Origin: Neobacillus ginsengisoli
GTDB taxonomy: Bacteria > Bacillota > Bacilli > Bacillales_B > DSM-18226
Reading direction: 5' to 3'
Assembly (NCBI RefSeq): GCF_030813055.1
Contig: NZ_JAUSTW010000004.1
Coordinates: 434,001-498,000 of the forward strand
DNA: 64,000 nucleotides
Of this stretch, positions 7,022 through 15,909 are shown one piece after another. Each line of letters opens with the position of its first letter. Position 1 is the first letter of the stretch. The translations under genes and the position numbers were made by a program. The notes beneath the pieces are model-generated. The model ran no database searches, was not told the origin of the DNA, and was given only the letters and a program-made list of their open reading frames with translations.

Positions 7022-10000
7022 TTAATTCGTAAAAACAAACTCCGTCCTGCTTCCTGTTTGACCGGCAATAACCTCAAGTCTCACATCAATTCGTTCTTTT
7101 AGTTCAGGGACGTGTGAGATGATTCCAACTAAACGGCCGCTGCTTTGAATGTCCATTAACGCTTCAATTGCCTGGTCCAGAGATTCAGGATCAAGTGTGC
7201 CAAAGCCCTCATCAATGAACATCGTTTCCAAAGATACGCCACCGGCATAATTTTGCACCACATCAGCCAAACCTAAAGCTAGAGACAATGCTGCTTTAAA
7301 GCTTTCACCGCCCGATAACGTTTTGACATGACGCTCCTGTCCGGTGTACTGGTCAAAAACGAGGAGCTCCAAACCACTTTGGACATTCCCTTTTGAACGA
7401 TCAGTTTTTCGAAGAAGTTGGAAGCGACCCGAGGTCATTTTCCTCAAGCGGCCATTCGCTTCACGTAAAATATCGTCCAAAAACGCAGCAAGTACAAAAC
7501 GTTCAAAAGTAATCCGATACGTATTCTGTCCTCTCGAAATATCATACAGATGGCCGATGAGGTTATATCTTTCTTCGAGCACCTTCATCTGCTCATTCAA
7601 TCGTTCCACTAGATGATAAATATCTTCATTGTCCCGCTTTTTTACAAAAACATCCGTACGCTCCTGATTTAAGGTCTCAATTTCTGATGCCAGGATACCA
7701 AGTAAAGACTTCAATCCATCCACATCAGGCGTTTTCACATCTGCTAAAAGCTCTGTTAACTCTTTCAGGCGGTCCGAAACTGAGCGTAAATCCTCGTGAT
7801 ATTTGCGGATTTCTTTTTCTAGCGAAAGGATTTCCTCTTCCGATTGCTTCGAAGCATGGTACACTCCGTAGTTTTCAAAGCCCTTCTCCGAAAGCTGCTG
7901 TTTAAAAACTTCCCGCTCTGTATCAAGTTCACTTTGTTTATCCAAATGGTGTTTCTCAGCATCAATTACTCTAGCTGTTTCCGCTGAAAGCTTTTCTTTT
8001 ACGGTCTGTATACGTTGCTGAATTTCCTCCAGCTGTTTTACTAAGATTTCATGCTCCCTTTTTGCAGCCGCGTATGCTTTTTCGAATTCTGCTTCCGAAC
8101 GGAGATTTTCGGGAATCAGATTGATCATTCTCGTCAAATTCGTTTTCTTTTCAGTAAAATGAACCATTAATTCGTTTACTTCACCCATATACAGTTGAGT
8201 GGCTTTTTGTACCGCCTCTTTTTCAGTTTCTATTTTCTCTAATTGGAGTTTAACGGTATCAAGCTGTTTATTTTGTTCCAAAAGTTTTCGTTGCCATTGC
8301 ACAAGATGATTTCTTGCTGTTAACACCTCTGATTTCACATCACCCAATTCGGTTACACTAAAATCTTCGCGCTGAATGCGAATTTCATTTAATACTTCAA
8401 CCATCACTTCCCTCTGCCTTTTCTCAGCAGATTGGCCATCGTAATAAGCGGATTCGGTTTTGGACTTTTCTTTTTCCAACTGTTCAAGTTGATTCTTAGC
8501 GGCTTTCAAGTCCTCCTCATTCGGAATCGCACCTTCATTAAATGGCGCCGGAGAAGGATGGTGCTCGGAACCGCAAACCGGGCAAGCCGCTCCCGTTTCA
8601 AGCCTTGCTGCAAGAAGTGCTGCTTGACCATGAAGCCATTTCTTTTCCAGGTTTTCATTTATCGCTTTCGCATCCAAGTATCTTGCAACCGTAGATTCGT
8701 AGCGACCTTTAATTAAATTAAGGTTTTGCTCAGCTTTTTGATGCTGCTCAAGCAATGATTCCAATTTTTGAAAACGATCATACTCAACCTGAAGTTTTTC
8801 CACTTGTCGCTCATTTTCTAAGAAGGTTAACTGACCCTGTTCAATTTCCGCCTTTTGTTGAAAAAGAATTTTTTGTTTTTCTTCCATTAATAGTTGATTT
8901 TTTTCGGCAGAGCGATGTTTTTCCCTTGCACAATTAAGGGTAGATTCAACAGTTGCAGTTGCTTTTACCAGTGCTGCAAATGAATAGACATCTTCTTTCA
9001 TATTGGAAAGACGATTGATACGCTCGAGAGCAGCTTCACGTTCTCCTTCTCGCTCAAGTTCTCTTTGCAGCTGCTGCTGAAGCTGCCTCAAAAGTCCGTC
9101 CAATTTTTCGATTTCCGCTTTGATTGCCGTAACATTTGCTTGTAATTGGTCAACTTCCCGCTTTAAGCGGTGGCAGAGCTCCTCCTGTTTTGCGAGGAGG
9201 GCAGCTTTTTGAGCCATTTGCACCTGCTTTTCTTTTTCCGAAAACAAATCCTTCTCTCGATCAAGCCCGGCTTTTTGCAGCTTCAGCTCTTCTTTTAATT
9301 GAAGCTGCTTGAGGATTGCCTCGGCCTCAAAAAGCTGCCCTTTCAGTCGATCCTGCTCTCGTTCCTTTTCTTTTATTTGGCTGTTCAAATGGTCAAGTAA
9401 TTCTGACATGCCGGCTATTTCAGCTTTTAATAACGGCATGACAATTGTATCATTGACGCTGCCGGCATCGAGGTAACCCGCAAGTTCTTCGTTCGTCATC
9501 GTCTGTATTCGGCGAATCGCTTCACTTCTCGCTTGCACTTGATCCTCAACTGATTTTTTCAACTCTGATGCTTCTGCCTTCAGTTTATCTTCTACAAATT
9601 TATAGATTTGTGTATGGAACAGTCGCTGCAAAATGACTTCCTTATCTTTGCTATCAGACGTTAATAGCTTGCGGAATTCACCCTGCGGAATCATTAAGAT
9701 TTGTCGGAATTGATTGCTGTCGATGAGCATGATTTCTTTAATTTTTTCCTCAACTTCGTTGACCTTAGAGGCAATCAGTTTTTTTTCACCATTTTCATCC
9801 CATATATATAATTCTGCTTTAGCACCAATTTGGGTATAACCCTCACCTTTTTCTTTCCTTTTTTGTTGCTGTGGTGACCTTGTGATGGAATAAACTTTAT
9901 TTCGAAGTGAAAAATCAAGCGAAACCTCTGTTAACAATTCTTCCTTGGCAAATTGGCTTCGGAGTTCGGGACCATTCCGATCCTCACCGCTCGCTTTTCC

Positions 10001-10159
10001 GTATATCGCGTAGCTGATGGCGTCGAAAATCGTGGTCTTTCCAGAGCCTGTTTTTCCGGAAATCACAAACATCGTGCGGTTTCCAAGGTTAGAGAAGTCA
10101 ATCGTCTCACTTCCTGCATAAGGTCCGAATGCTTGCATCGTTAATTTTAACGGCTTCAT
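7022..10159 (-). CDS. sbcC: Exonuclease SbcCD subunit C (Rad50-like ATPase)
   Basis: SbcC is the SMC-like ATPase of the SbcCD nuclease that cuts hairpins and processes double-strand ends. The 1045-residue protein has an N-terminal ATPase half with Walker A (GKTGSGKTT, about residues 36-44), two long coiled-coil arms, a zinc hook CPVC near residue 525, and a C-terminal half with the signature motif LSGGESFKAALSLALGL and Walker B METMFIDEGFGTLDP. Its start overlaps the stop of sbcD by 4 bp (ATGA), so the two are translationally coupled. Length and motif order are normal for the family. Confidence 0.95.
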   Translation of the reverse strand: MKPLKLTMQAFGPYAGSETIDFSNLGNRTMFVISGKTGSGKTTIFDAISYAIYGKASGEDRNGPELRSQFAKEELLTEVSLDFSLRNKVYSITRSPQQQKRKEKGEGYTQIGAKAELYIWDENGEKKLIASKVNEVEEKIKEIMLIDSNQFRQILMIPQGEFRKLLTSDSKDKEVILQRLFHTQIYKFVEDKLKAEASELKKSVEDQVQARSEAIRRIQTMTNEELAGYLDAGSVNDTIVMPLLKAEIAGMSELLDHLNSQIKEKEREQDRLKGQLFEAEAILKQLQLKEELKLQKAGLDREKDLFSEKEKQVQMAQKAALLAKQEELCHRLKREVDQLQANVTAIKAEIEKLDGLLRQLQQQLQRELEREGEREAALERINRLSNMKEDVYSFAALVKATATVESTLNCAREKHRSAEKNQLLMEEKQKILFQQKAEIEQGQLTFLENERQVEKLQVEYDRFQKLESLLEQHQKAEQNLNLIKGRYESTVARYLDAKAINENLEKKWLHGQAALLAARLETGAACPVCGSEHHPSPAPFNEGAIPNEEDLKAAKNQLEQLEKEKSKTESAYYDGQSAEKRQREVMVEVLNEIRIQREDFSVTELGDVKSEVLTARNHLVQWQRKLLEQNKQLDTVKLQLEKIETEKEAVQKATQLYMGEVNELMVHFTEKKTNLTRMINLIPENLRSEAEFEKAYAAAKREHEILVKQLEEIQQRIQTVKEKLSAETARVIDAEKHHLDKQSELDTEREVFKQQLSEKGFENYGVYHASKQSEEEILSLEKEIRKYHEDLRSVSDRLKELTELLADVKTPDVDGLKSLLGILASEIETLNQERTDVFVKKRDNEDIYHLVERLNEQMKVLEERYNLIGHLYDISRGQNTYRITFERFVLAAFLDDILREANGRLRKMTSGRFQLLRKTDRSKGNVQSGLELLVFDQYTGQERHVKTLSGGESFKAALSLALGLADVVQNYAGGVSLETMFIDEGFGTLDPESLDQAIEALMDIQSSGRLVGIISHVPELKERIDVRLEVIAGQTGSRTEFVFTN

Positions 10160-11301
10160 TTAATCCCCTCCTCATTCAGCACTTTTTCGATCACAGTAAC
10201 CATCGCATCCTTTTTCTCAGCGTTGAATTCCGAGGTAGTCATTTCTGTGTAAAATTGTTCAAACAGCTCAATTTCCGATTTTTTCTCACTTTGGGAAGCA
10301 TTAAAGGACTGCTTTTTCTTCATGTCGTTGATATCGATTTTCCGTTCAAGGTGAAGAACATTCGGATATACCTGGCGCAGCTTATTGATGGGATCGATTA
10401 ATGCTCCTTCATCAAGCAAGGTAATTTTCAAATAATCATGCAATCTTTCTTTTTCATAAAAAGTTGGGTCAAGTAATTCTTGAAGATGTCCTTCTAACTC
10501 ACGCATATCATGAGTCGGGGTAAGTGATCGGTACCGATGCGTAAACTGACCTTTCTGATCCATTTCAATGATGGAGATGGATTTTTTTTGCTTTGCTTCG
10601 GAAAAAGAATATTTTAAAAGCGAACCGGAGTATTTTACCTTTTCATGGTTAATGGCATCAGGGCTATGCAAGTGACCGAGCGCTGTATAAGAAAAAGGTT
10701 CAAACAGCTCGGCACCGACGCATCCGGAACCCCCAACCGATAGTATTCGTTCAGAATCTGAAGTTTGCCCACCCAGTACAAAGGCATGTCCAACCAAAAC
10801 GTTCGGCTCATTTGGTTTTAACGTTTCTTCCATTTTCCCAATTAATGCTTTCATTGCATCCTGATGGGAATGAATCGAGTCATCCCCTAGCAGTTGACGA
10901 ACAATCCCCGGTTCCGCATACGGTACAAGATAAAAATTGACTCCGTTAATCTGTACGGGCTTGAAGCTATTATCAAGCTTCCCTGAAAGATAGAATTGGC
11001 TGTGTTTATACCACGAGCTGCCGAAAGAAAGCCGTTCGGCACTATCATGGTTTCCCGCGATGGCAACAATCGGCGTTTTCAACTCAATATTAATTCTAAA
11101 CAGAATTTCATCTAACAACTCAACGGCATCCGTTGGCGGTACAGAACGGTCATAAAGGTCCCCTGCAATTACAACTGCATCCGGCTGTTCTTCAGCAACA
11201 ATGGAAACAAATTGCTCAAGCGCTTCCCGCTGATTCTCCGTCATATAGACACCATGAACTAATTTGCCTAAGTGCCAATCTGCTGTATGGATAAACTTCA
11301 T
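10156..11301 (-). CDS. sbcD: Exonuclease SbcCD subunit D (Mre11-like nuclease)
   Basis: This is the metallophosphoesterase subunit of SbcCD. The 381-residue product shows the nuclease motifs in order: DWHLG (D-x-H) near residue 8, GDLYDRSVPP near 48, GNHDSAERL near 84, VGHAFVLGG and GHLHSPD. The track-independent start at ATG 11301 (MKFIHTADWHLG) is preferred: GAGGTGA lies 6 nt before it and the GTG at 11310 is part of that ribosome site. It is the first gene of the sbcD-sbcC operon. Confidence 0.95.
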   Translation of the reverse strand: MKFIHTADWHLGKLVHGVYMTENQREALEQFVSIVAEEQPDAVVIAGDLYDRSVPPTDAVELLDEILFRINIELKTPIVAIAGNHDSAERLSFGSSWYKHSQFYLSGKLDNSFKPVQINGVNFYLVPYAEPGIVRQLLGDDSIHSHQDAMKALIGKMEETLKPNEPNVLVGHAFVLGGQTSDSERILSVGGSGCVGAELFEPFSYTALGHLHSPDAINHEKVKYSGSLLKYSFSEAKQKKSISIIEMDQKGQFTHRYRSLTPTHDMRELEGHLQELLDPTFYEKERLHDYLKITLLDEGALIDPINKLRQVYPNVLHLERKIDINDMKKKQSFNASQSEKKSEIELFEQFYTEMTTSEFNAEKKDAMVTVIEKVLNEEGIK

Positions 11302-11435
11302 ATTCTTCACCTCTTCATTTATAAACTTTCGTTTTACAATAATACTATTATAGCAAAATACTATTGATTAAGGCCTTGGAAAACCAAGAAATTACAGGGA
11401 GTATAAATGAATTTATTCCAGTTGGAGGATTAGAC

Positions 11436-11469
11436 AACAAAAAACAGCCCGGCAATTAACCGGACTGTT
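11436..11469 (-). terminator. Intrinsic terminator of the cold-shock gene
   Basis: On the minus strand AACAGTCCGG pairs with CCGGGCTGTT (one mismatch) and is followed by TTTTTGTT. It directly follows the csp gene at 11488. Confidence 0.9.
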
Positions 11470-11487
11470 ATCATTAGTTTCGTCAAA

Positions 11488-11688
11488 TTACTTTTTAGTT
11501 ACGTTAGCAGCTTGTGGTCCACGAGCTCCTTCAACTACTTCGAAAGATACTTCTTGACCTTCTTCTAAAGTTTTGAAACCTTCTGTTTGGATAGCAGAAT
11601 AATGAACGAATACGTCGTTTCCATCTTCAGCTTCGATAAATCCGAAACCTTTTTCTGAGTTAAACCATTTAACTTTACCGTTTTTCAT
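11488..11688 (-). CDS. Cold-shock protein (CspA/CspB family)
   Basis: A 66-residue single cold-shock domain that binds single-stranded nucleic acid. Both RNA-binding motifs are present: KGFGFI (RNP1) at about residues 13-18 and DVFVHY (RNP2, VFVHY) at about 25-30. The ATG at 11688 ([10 protein letters not shown]) is chosen since AGGAGG lies 10 nt upstream; the longer frame to 11718 would place the ribosome site inside the coding sequence. A second copy of this family is at 41000-41200, 76 percent or so identical by eye. As usual for csp genes, an AT-rich leader is likely upstream. Confidence 0.95.
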   Translation of the reverse strand: MKNGKVKWFNSEKGFGFIEAEDGNDVFVHYSAIQTEGFKTLEEGQEVSFEVVEGARGPQAANVTKK

Positions 11689-11904
11689 GTAAAAAAATCC
11701 TCCTATTGGCTTGACCATAAGCCATGTGTAAAATTCACCAAATCACAACGTAGATAGCTTTACTTTCATTTCCTCATCCAAACTTCGGTTAAAACTTTGA
11801 ACAAAGCGTGTAACATAAATCTAATCTCGTGCAACGGCTGCTTAAAATTTAACATTTATTATCTATTCTGTCAAGAAAGCCAAGACGACAGAAAACGACA
11901 AAAT

Positions 11905-12049
11905 TCATGTTCTTTCCCTCATTCGCTCGGGCATATTCTGTATCGATTGAACCACCATATCAAGCTTTGTTTCAATCCGATAAAGCAAGTAAAAGGACAC
12001 AACAATTGGGGAATCCTACCTGGCTGATGAGAGGTATGAGCTCATCCAC
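11905..12049 (-). pseudogene. YvrJ family protein, frameshifted relic
   Basis: Read on the minus strand from the GTG at 12049, the sequence gives VDELIPLISQVGFPNC and then, after a shift of one base near 12000, VSFYLLYRIETKLDMVVQSI and further residues to a TGA at 11905-11907. Together these match the short YvrJ family (about 45-50 residues, one membrane segment). The length of 145 nt is one base more than a multiple of three, which fits a single-base insertion. YvrJ genes normally sit next to DUF2922 genes, as here. It could be a true relic or a sequencing error. Confidence 0.7.
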
Positions 12050-12085
12050 GGATCTATCTACTTTTCAGCTGTAATAAATTCCTAT

Positions 12086-12121
12086 AAAAAGAAAGACCGG
12101 CTTCAAGGTGAACCCGGTCTT
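12086..12121 (-). terminator. Intrinsic terminator after the DUF2922 relic
   Basis: On the minus strand AAGACCGG pairs with CCGGTCTT with a 13-nt loop, followed by TCTTTTTA. It lies 12 bp past the stop codon of the DUF2922 relic. Confidence 0.85.
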
Positions 12122-12132
12122 CCCTCTATTTA

Positions 12133-12347
12133 TTAAGCAAGTTCATAATCTGTTATATTACGCACTACGATTCTAGCACCTTGAGGGGAGACTAAATTGC
12201 CATTTGCTGTATTAATTATTCCCGATGCGATAATTTCTGCCATCGATTGCTTGACAACCGCTTCATCCACTGGTTCTTTTGGATTAACAACAGTCAAGCG
12301 GGCAGTTTTCCAAAAAGGACATGGCAGTTAAAAATCTTTTTTACCAT
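12133..12347 (-). pseudogene. DUF2922 family protein, frameshifted relic
   Basis: The minus strand encodes KTARLTVVNPKEPVDEAVV and continues through IIASGIINTANGNLVSPQG and VVRNITDYELA to a TAA at 12133-12135, a clear match to the small DUF2922 family. The upstream part from the ATG at 12347 is in another frame (MVKKIFNCHVLFGK) and joins near 12308, where one A appears to be missing from GGAAAACT. The first 14 residues also fit the family poorly. The family function is unknown; it usually pairs with YvrJ and DUF1659 genes. No DUF1659 gene is visible. Confidence 0.75.
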
Positions 12348-12511
12348 TCAGCAGAAAATAATTACCCCCATTTATCCGGGCTTGTCTTATTTTGTAGAAA
12401 AATTTAGGGGTAAATTTTTAAAAAATCCGAAAAAGAATTGGTACTAACAAACCAGAAAAAATGGAGCATTGGTATTGCCAAAGTACAGCAATAAAACGGA
12501 AAAGAAAAAGC

Positions 12512-12530
12512 CGAAGACATTAATTCTTCG
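12512..12530 (-). terminator. Intrinsic terminator overlapping the 3' end of the arsR-type gene
   Basis: On the minus strand CGAAGA pairs with TCTTCG around a 7-nt loop, then GCTTTTTCTTTT. The stem includes the stop codon region of the upstream gene. Confidence 0.75.
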
Positions 12531-12876
12531 ACAGAGTAGTTATTTCATCTTCTTCATCTTTAAACTTATCCAATATCGTTATCGTATCTACAAGATGATT
12601 ATTAAAGATTTGCCGAGCAACGGCTAAAAGTCCAATAATCATAGGATCTTTAAGTGTGTAAACGACTTTATTCCCATCCTTTGTGCCGGAAACGATATTC
12701 TTAGCACGTAACACCGTTAGTTGCTGCGAAACGGCAGATCCTTCACTACCAACGAGGGTTTGAATTTCATTTACATTTTTATCTCCTTCTGCTAATAGTT
12801 CCAGAATACGGATTCTCAAAGGATGTGCAAGAGCTTTGAAAAATTCCGCTTTAAATTGCTGTATTTCAAGATTCAA
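12520..12876 (-). CDS. ArsR-family winged-helix regulator
   Basis: A 118-residue ArsR-type repressor: FFKALAHPLRIRILELLAEG at about residues 11-30, the recognition helix segment EGSAVSQQLTVLRAKNIV near 44-61, then the wing SGTKDGNKVVYTL. It has no cysteine, so the classical arsenic/cadmium thiol sensor is absent and the signal must be something else. I chose the TTG at 12876 (MNLEIQQFKAEF) with AAAGGAGAGG just upstream; the longer frame runs back through that site. It lies 19 bp downstream of the SulP transporter gene and is almost certainly co-transcribed with it, so it probably controls that transporter. Confidence 0.85.
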   Translation of the reverse strand: MNLEIQQFKAEFFKALAHPLRIRILELLAEGDKNVNEIQTLVGSEGSAVSQQLTVLRAKNIVSGTKDGNKVVYTLKDPMIIGLLAVARQIFNNHLVDTITILDKFKDEEDEITTLSKN

Positions 12877-12895
12877 TTTGGCCTCTCCTTTACTG

Positions 12896-14641
12896 TTAAA
12901 AAGTAGGCGAAAGCTTCTGTTGTTTATCCGCCGTCTCCGAAACAGAAAGCTTTTGACATTCTCTAAAAGCAAAATGTTTGCACCCCAGGCATTTATTATT
13001 ATCCAGTTGGGAAAGCGCATATTGAATTGCTTCGCCTGTGTGTTCAAAAAAATGTTCATCGCCGATAATTTGATATAAGCCTGTTTTTTTCAAAACATTT
13101 TCCGGTTGTACATTAAGTCCCGATATGATTACTATACCATTTTTCGAAAAATGTCGTACAATACTTGCTAAATTAGCTTCACCTGTTGTGTCCATTAAAG
13201 GAACCTTACTCATACGCAATAACAGAATCTTAGGCCGATAGTTAATGGTATTCATAATGGTTTTCTCAAAGGTTTGCGCGGCTCCGAAAAACAATGGACC
13301 TTCAACATTATAAATACTTATTTGCGGGCAATCATGGGTGTCCGTCACCATTTGGGTTTCCACTTTTTCATGTTTATGACTCCTATTAGGCAAGGCCTTC
13401 GCCGTCACCATGACGTCACTCATCCGTTTAGTAAATAGAATGGCCGACATTACTAAACCGACTTCAACAGCTGTTGTTAAATTCACAAACACCGTTAATA
13501 AGAACGTTACCAATAGTACAAGAGAATCCGTCGATTTTGTTTTTAAAATATGGGAAAATACTTTTCTTTCACTCATATTCCAGGCAACCACCATTAAGAT
13601 CGGTGCCATACTTGCGAGCGGTATATACGATGCATATGGAGCAAAAAACAGTAAAACAAGCAGGACCACAATGCCGTGAATAATTCCCGAAAAGGGAGAA
13701 ACAGCACCATTTTTAATATTCGTCGCTGTCCGGGCAATCGCACCTGTTGCCGGAATCCCGCCAAATAATGGGGTAACCATATTGGCGATCCCCTGTCCGA
13801 TTAGTTCTCTGTTACTATTATGGCGGCTATTCGTCATCCCATCTGCCACCACTGCGGAAAGAAGCGATTCTATCCCGCCAAGCATGGCTATGACGAATGC
13901 CGGTCTCAACAACTTAACAATCACATCAAAATTTACATTTGGTATACGTAGTTGAGGCAACGAGCTCGATATTTGCCCATAGCTGGTTCCGATTGTCGCC
14001 ACATGAGTTGGGTAAAAAAATGTGGCAATGAGTGACGATATCACTAAACCAATTAATGGGCCGGGTACTCTCGGTGCCACTTTAGGAGTCAGGATGACCG
14101 TCACTAAACAAATTACAGCCGTTAATAGGCTAAAAATATTTACTGAACCAAGATGTACGAAGATTTCTTTAAGGTTTAAAATGAACTCCTCATGCTTTTT
14201 TAAACCTTCCAATCCTAAGAAACTAGCCATTTGACCTGCGAAAATTGTGATTGCAATTCCCGTGGTAAAGCCAATTGTAACAGGTCTGGGAATATACTTA
14301 ATCAAAGAGCCTAAGTTAAAAATTCCCATCAACAAAAGCATAACACCTGCTAAAAATCCTGCTATAAGGAGGTTTTCATAGCCGTATGTCATCACAATTC
14401 CAAACAAAATTGGGATAAATGCCCCTGTAGGACCCCCAATTTGATATTTCGACCCGCCGCATAGAGAGATAAGAATTCCTGCAACAATGGTTGTGTAAAT
14501 CCCATACTCAGGTTTAACCCCTGAAGCAATTGCGAATGCCATCCCAAGCGGAATCGCGATAACACCAACAATCAATCCTGAAAGCAGATCCTTTTGTACG
14601 TTTTTTACAGAATAATGATGAAATCTCTGGTCAATAAGCAT
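12896..14641 (-). CDS. SulP-family anion transporter with C-terminal STAS domain
   Basis: This 581-residue membrane protein belongs to the SulP/SLC26 family of sulfate, bicarbonate or other anion transporters. About 10-12 membrane segments fill residues 20-400, including the family segment YTTIVAGILISLCGGSKYQIGG (shown in two parts of one loop) near residue 50, followed by a STAS domain (about 430-540: GPLFFGAAQTFEKTI, MSKVPLMDTTGE). The tail after STAS has a cysteine cluster CLGC...C that is not part of the standard fold. ATG at 14641 has AAGGG 5 nt upstream and is preferred over the GTG at 14656. The ion carried cannot be told. It forms a two-gene unit with the ArsR regulator. Confidence 0.9.
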   Translation of the reverse strand: MLIDQRFHHYSVKNVQKDLLSGLIVGVIAIPLGMAFAIASGVKPEYGIYTTIVAGILISLCGGSKYQIGGPTGAFIPILFGIVMTYGYENLLIAGFLAGVMLLLMGIFNLGSLIKYIPRPVTIGFTTGIAITIFAGQMASFLGLEGLKKHEEFILNLKEIFVHLGSVNIFSLLTAVICLVTVILTPKVAPRVPGPLIGLVISSLIATFFYPTHVATIGTSYGQISSSLPQLRIPNVNFDVIVKLLRPAFVIAMLGGIESLLSAVVADGMTNSRHNSNRELIGQGIANMVTPLFGGIPATGAIARTATNIKNGAVSPFSGIIHGIVVLLVLLFFAPYASYIPLASMAPILMVVAWNMSERKVFSHILKTKSTDSLVLLVTFLLTVFVNLTTAVEVGLVMSAILFTKRMSDVMVTAKALPNRSHKHEKVETQMVTDTHDCPQISIYNVEGPLFFGAAQTFEKTIMNTINYRPKILLLRMSKVPLMDTTGEANLASIVRHFSKNGIVIISGLNVQPENVLKKTGLYQIIGDEHFFEHTGEAIQYALSQLDNNKCLGCKHFAFRECQKLSVSETADKQQKLSPTF

Positions 14642-14736
14642 ATGAACCCTTCTCACTTTATATTTTTGTATATCTGATTATTTGAATATAGAATAATAGC
14701 AATTAATAATCAATACTTTTCTTCAAAAAAATTCAC

Positions 14737-14765
14737 TTGTTTCATATTATATAAAGTGATATAAT
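14737..14765 (+). promoter_or_regulatory. Promoter of the candidate small RNA
   Basis: TTGTTT (14737-14742), a 17-bp spacer and a perfect TATAAT (14760-14765). Transcription would begin near 14772. Confidence 0.65.
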
Positions 14766-14771
14766 AATTGA

Positions 14772-14888
14772 GCGATGAGCTGAGTTGTGTAAGCCGAGAA
14801 ACATTCCTTTTTGGAACGCACTATGTGGAGTGTGGTTTCTCGCCTCAATACGCAAAGAGACGCCTGTGTATACAGGCGTCTCTTTTTT
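14772..14888 (+). ncRNA. Candidate structured small RNA or leader RNA, about 115 nt
   Basis: No open reading frame explains this stretch, yet it has a promoter, nested pairing and a terminator. Paired arms seen: P1 TTGTGTA (14785-14791) with TACGCAA (14849-14855); P2 CGAGAAAC (14795-14802) with GTTTCTCG (14835-14842); inside P2 two hairpins, TTCC/GGAA (14804-14807, 14813-14816) and GCACT/AGTGT (14818-14822, 14829-14833); then a perfect 12-bp terminator stem starting at 14856. P1 abuts the terminator without overlapping it, so I see no clear antiterminator. It may be a free small RNA or a leader of the AIM24 gene that starts 97 bp after. I cannot match it to a named RNA family. Confidence 0.65.
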
Positions 14889-14889
14889 T
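14856..14889 (+). terminator. Intrinsic terminator of the candidate small RNA
   Basis: AGAGACGCCTGT (14856-14867) pairs perfectly with ACAGGCGTCTCT (14872-14883) around a 4-nt loop, followed by seven T. Confidence 0.95.
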
Positions 14890-14984
14890 GTAATCTTTTC
14901 CAATTAGTATTAGCACTTTTCATTCGAATCTTTTAAAATGAAGGTAGAGAGACATTGATTTTAAACATATGGAGGGGACCCGTG

Positions 14985-15773
14985 ATGAATAACCACGATA
15001 TCGATTATAAAATCTATGGCGATGATATGCAGTTCGTTGAGATTGAGCTTGATCCTCAGGAAACAGTAGTAGCTGAAGCAGGCGGCTTTATGATGATGGA
15101 AGATGACATACATATGGAAACCATTTTTGGTGATGGATCCGGCGGAGGCGGCGGTCTGATGGGCAAACTGTTCAGTGCCGGTAAGCGCGTTCTTACAGGA
15201 GAAAGCTTGTTCATGACCACCTTTACCAATCAAGGTGTTGGTAAGAAGCGGGTTTCTTTTGCAGCTCCATATCCAGGGAAAATCATTCCGTTGGATTTAA
15301 GCGAATTAGGCGGTAAAATCATCTGTCAAAAGGATGCCTTCCTTGCTGCAGCCAAAGGCGTTTCGATCGGAATTGAATTCCAAAGGAAAATCGGTGCCGG
15401 TTTCTTCGGCGGTGAGGGATTCATCATGCAAAAACTTGAAGGCGATGGCCTCACTTTTGTTCATGCGGGTGGTACCATTACAAAAAAAGAACTTCTTCCC
15501 GGACAAAAGCTACGAGTGGATACAGGCTGTCTTGTTGCCATGACTAGTAATGTCAGTTACGATATTGAATTTGTAAAAGGAATAAAAACGGCAATGTTCG
15601 GCGGCGAGGGCTTATTTTTTGCTACATTAAGGGGCCCTGGAACTGTCTGGATTCAATCACTCCCATTTAGCCGACTAGCAAGCCGGGTATTTGCCGCTGC
15701 ACCATCTCGCGGAGGAGCAAAGGATGAAGGCAGTATTGCTAAAGGGATATTTGATATGTTAAGCGGGGATTGA
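14985..15773 (+). CDS. AIM24 family protein (TIGR00266)
   Basis: A 262-residue cytosolic protein of the AIM24/TIGR00266 family, which has a double beta-helix-like fold and no settled biochemical role. Family segments visible are [21 protein letters not shown] near the start (shown here as one strand pair), a glycine-rich [20 protein letters not shown] loop near residues 44-63, [20 protein letters not shown], and [20 protein letters not shown] near the C-terminus. The ATG at 14985 (or GTG at 14982) follows GGAGGGG at the right distance; the upstream TTG frame would run through that site. It is followed by its own terminator and stands alone after the small RNA locus. Confidence 0.9.
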   Translation: MNNHDIDYKIYGDDMQFVEIELDPQETVVAEAGGFMMMEDDIHMETIFGDGSGGGGGLMGKLFSAGKRVLTGESLFMTTFTNQGVGKKRVSFAAPYPGKIIPLDLSELGGKIICQKDAFLAAAKGVSIGIEFQRKIGAGFFGGEGFIMQKLEGDGLTFVHAGGTITKKELLPGQKLRVDTGCLVAMTSNVSYDIEFVKGIKTAMFGGEGLFFATLRGPGTVWIQSLPFSRLASRVFAAAPSRGGAKDEGSIAKGIFDMLSGD

Positions 15774-15809
15774 TAGGTTGGCCGTTTTCGGTTAAGGCTA
15801 ATTATAGCA

Positions 15810-15838
15810 AGCGGGATCATTGTGATCCGGCTTTTTTT
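15810..15838 (+). terminator. Intrinsic terminator of the AIM24 gene
   Basis: AGCGGGATCA (15810-15819) pairs with TGATCCGGCT (15823-15832) with one mismatch, followed by seven T. Confidence 0.9.
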
Positions 15839-15879
15839 AATTGGCTATTTTCGTAAACATTCCCCCTGATAAATCAGTA

Positions 15880-15900
15880 AAACCGGGCTAAGCCCGGTTT
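15880..15900 (-). terminator. Intrinsic terminator of the DUF3900 gene
   Basis: A near-perfect palindrome, AAACCGGGCT with AGCCCGGTTT, lies just past the stop codon at 15910; on the minus strand it ends in TTTTAC. Confidence 0.8.
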
Positions 15901-15909
15901 ATCCTTACC

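Noticed and set aside
7344..9000. Several plus-strand open frames opposite sbcC
   Set aside because: All lie antisense to a complete, motif-bearing SbcC and lack ribosome sites.
11797..12027. Plus-strand open frame of 76 codons after the cold-shock gene
   Set aside because: The minus strand of the same stretch encodes a recognisable YvrJ relic, which explains the open frame.
14785..14889. Possible match to known riboswitch classes (purine, PreQ1, TPP, c-di-GMP, fluoride, guanidine)
   Set aside because: None of the invariant bases I know for these classes is present in the right place. Left as an unassigned RNA.
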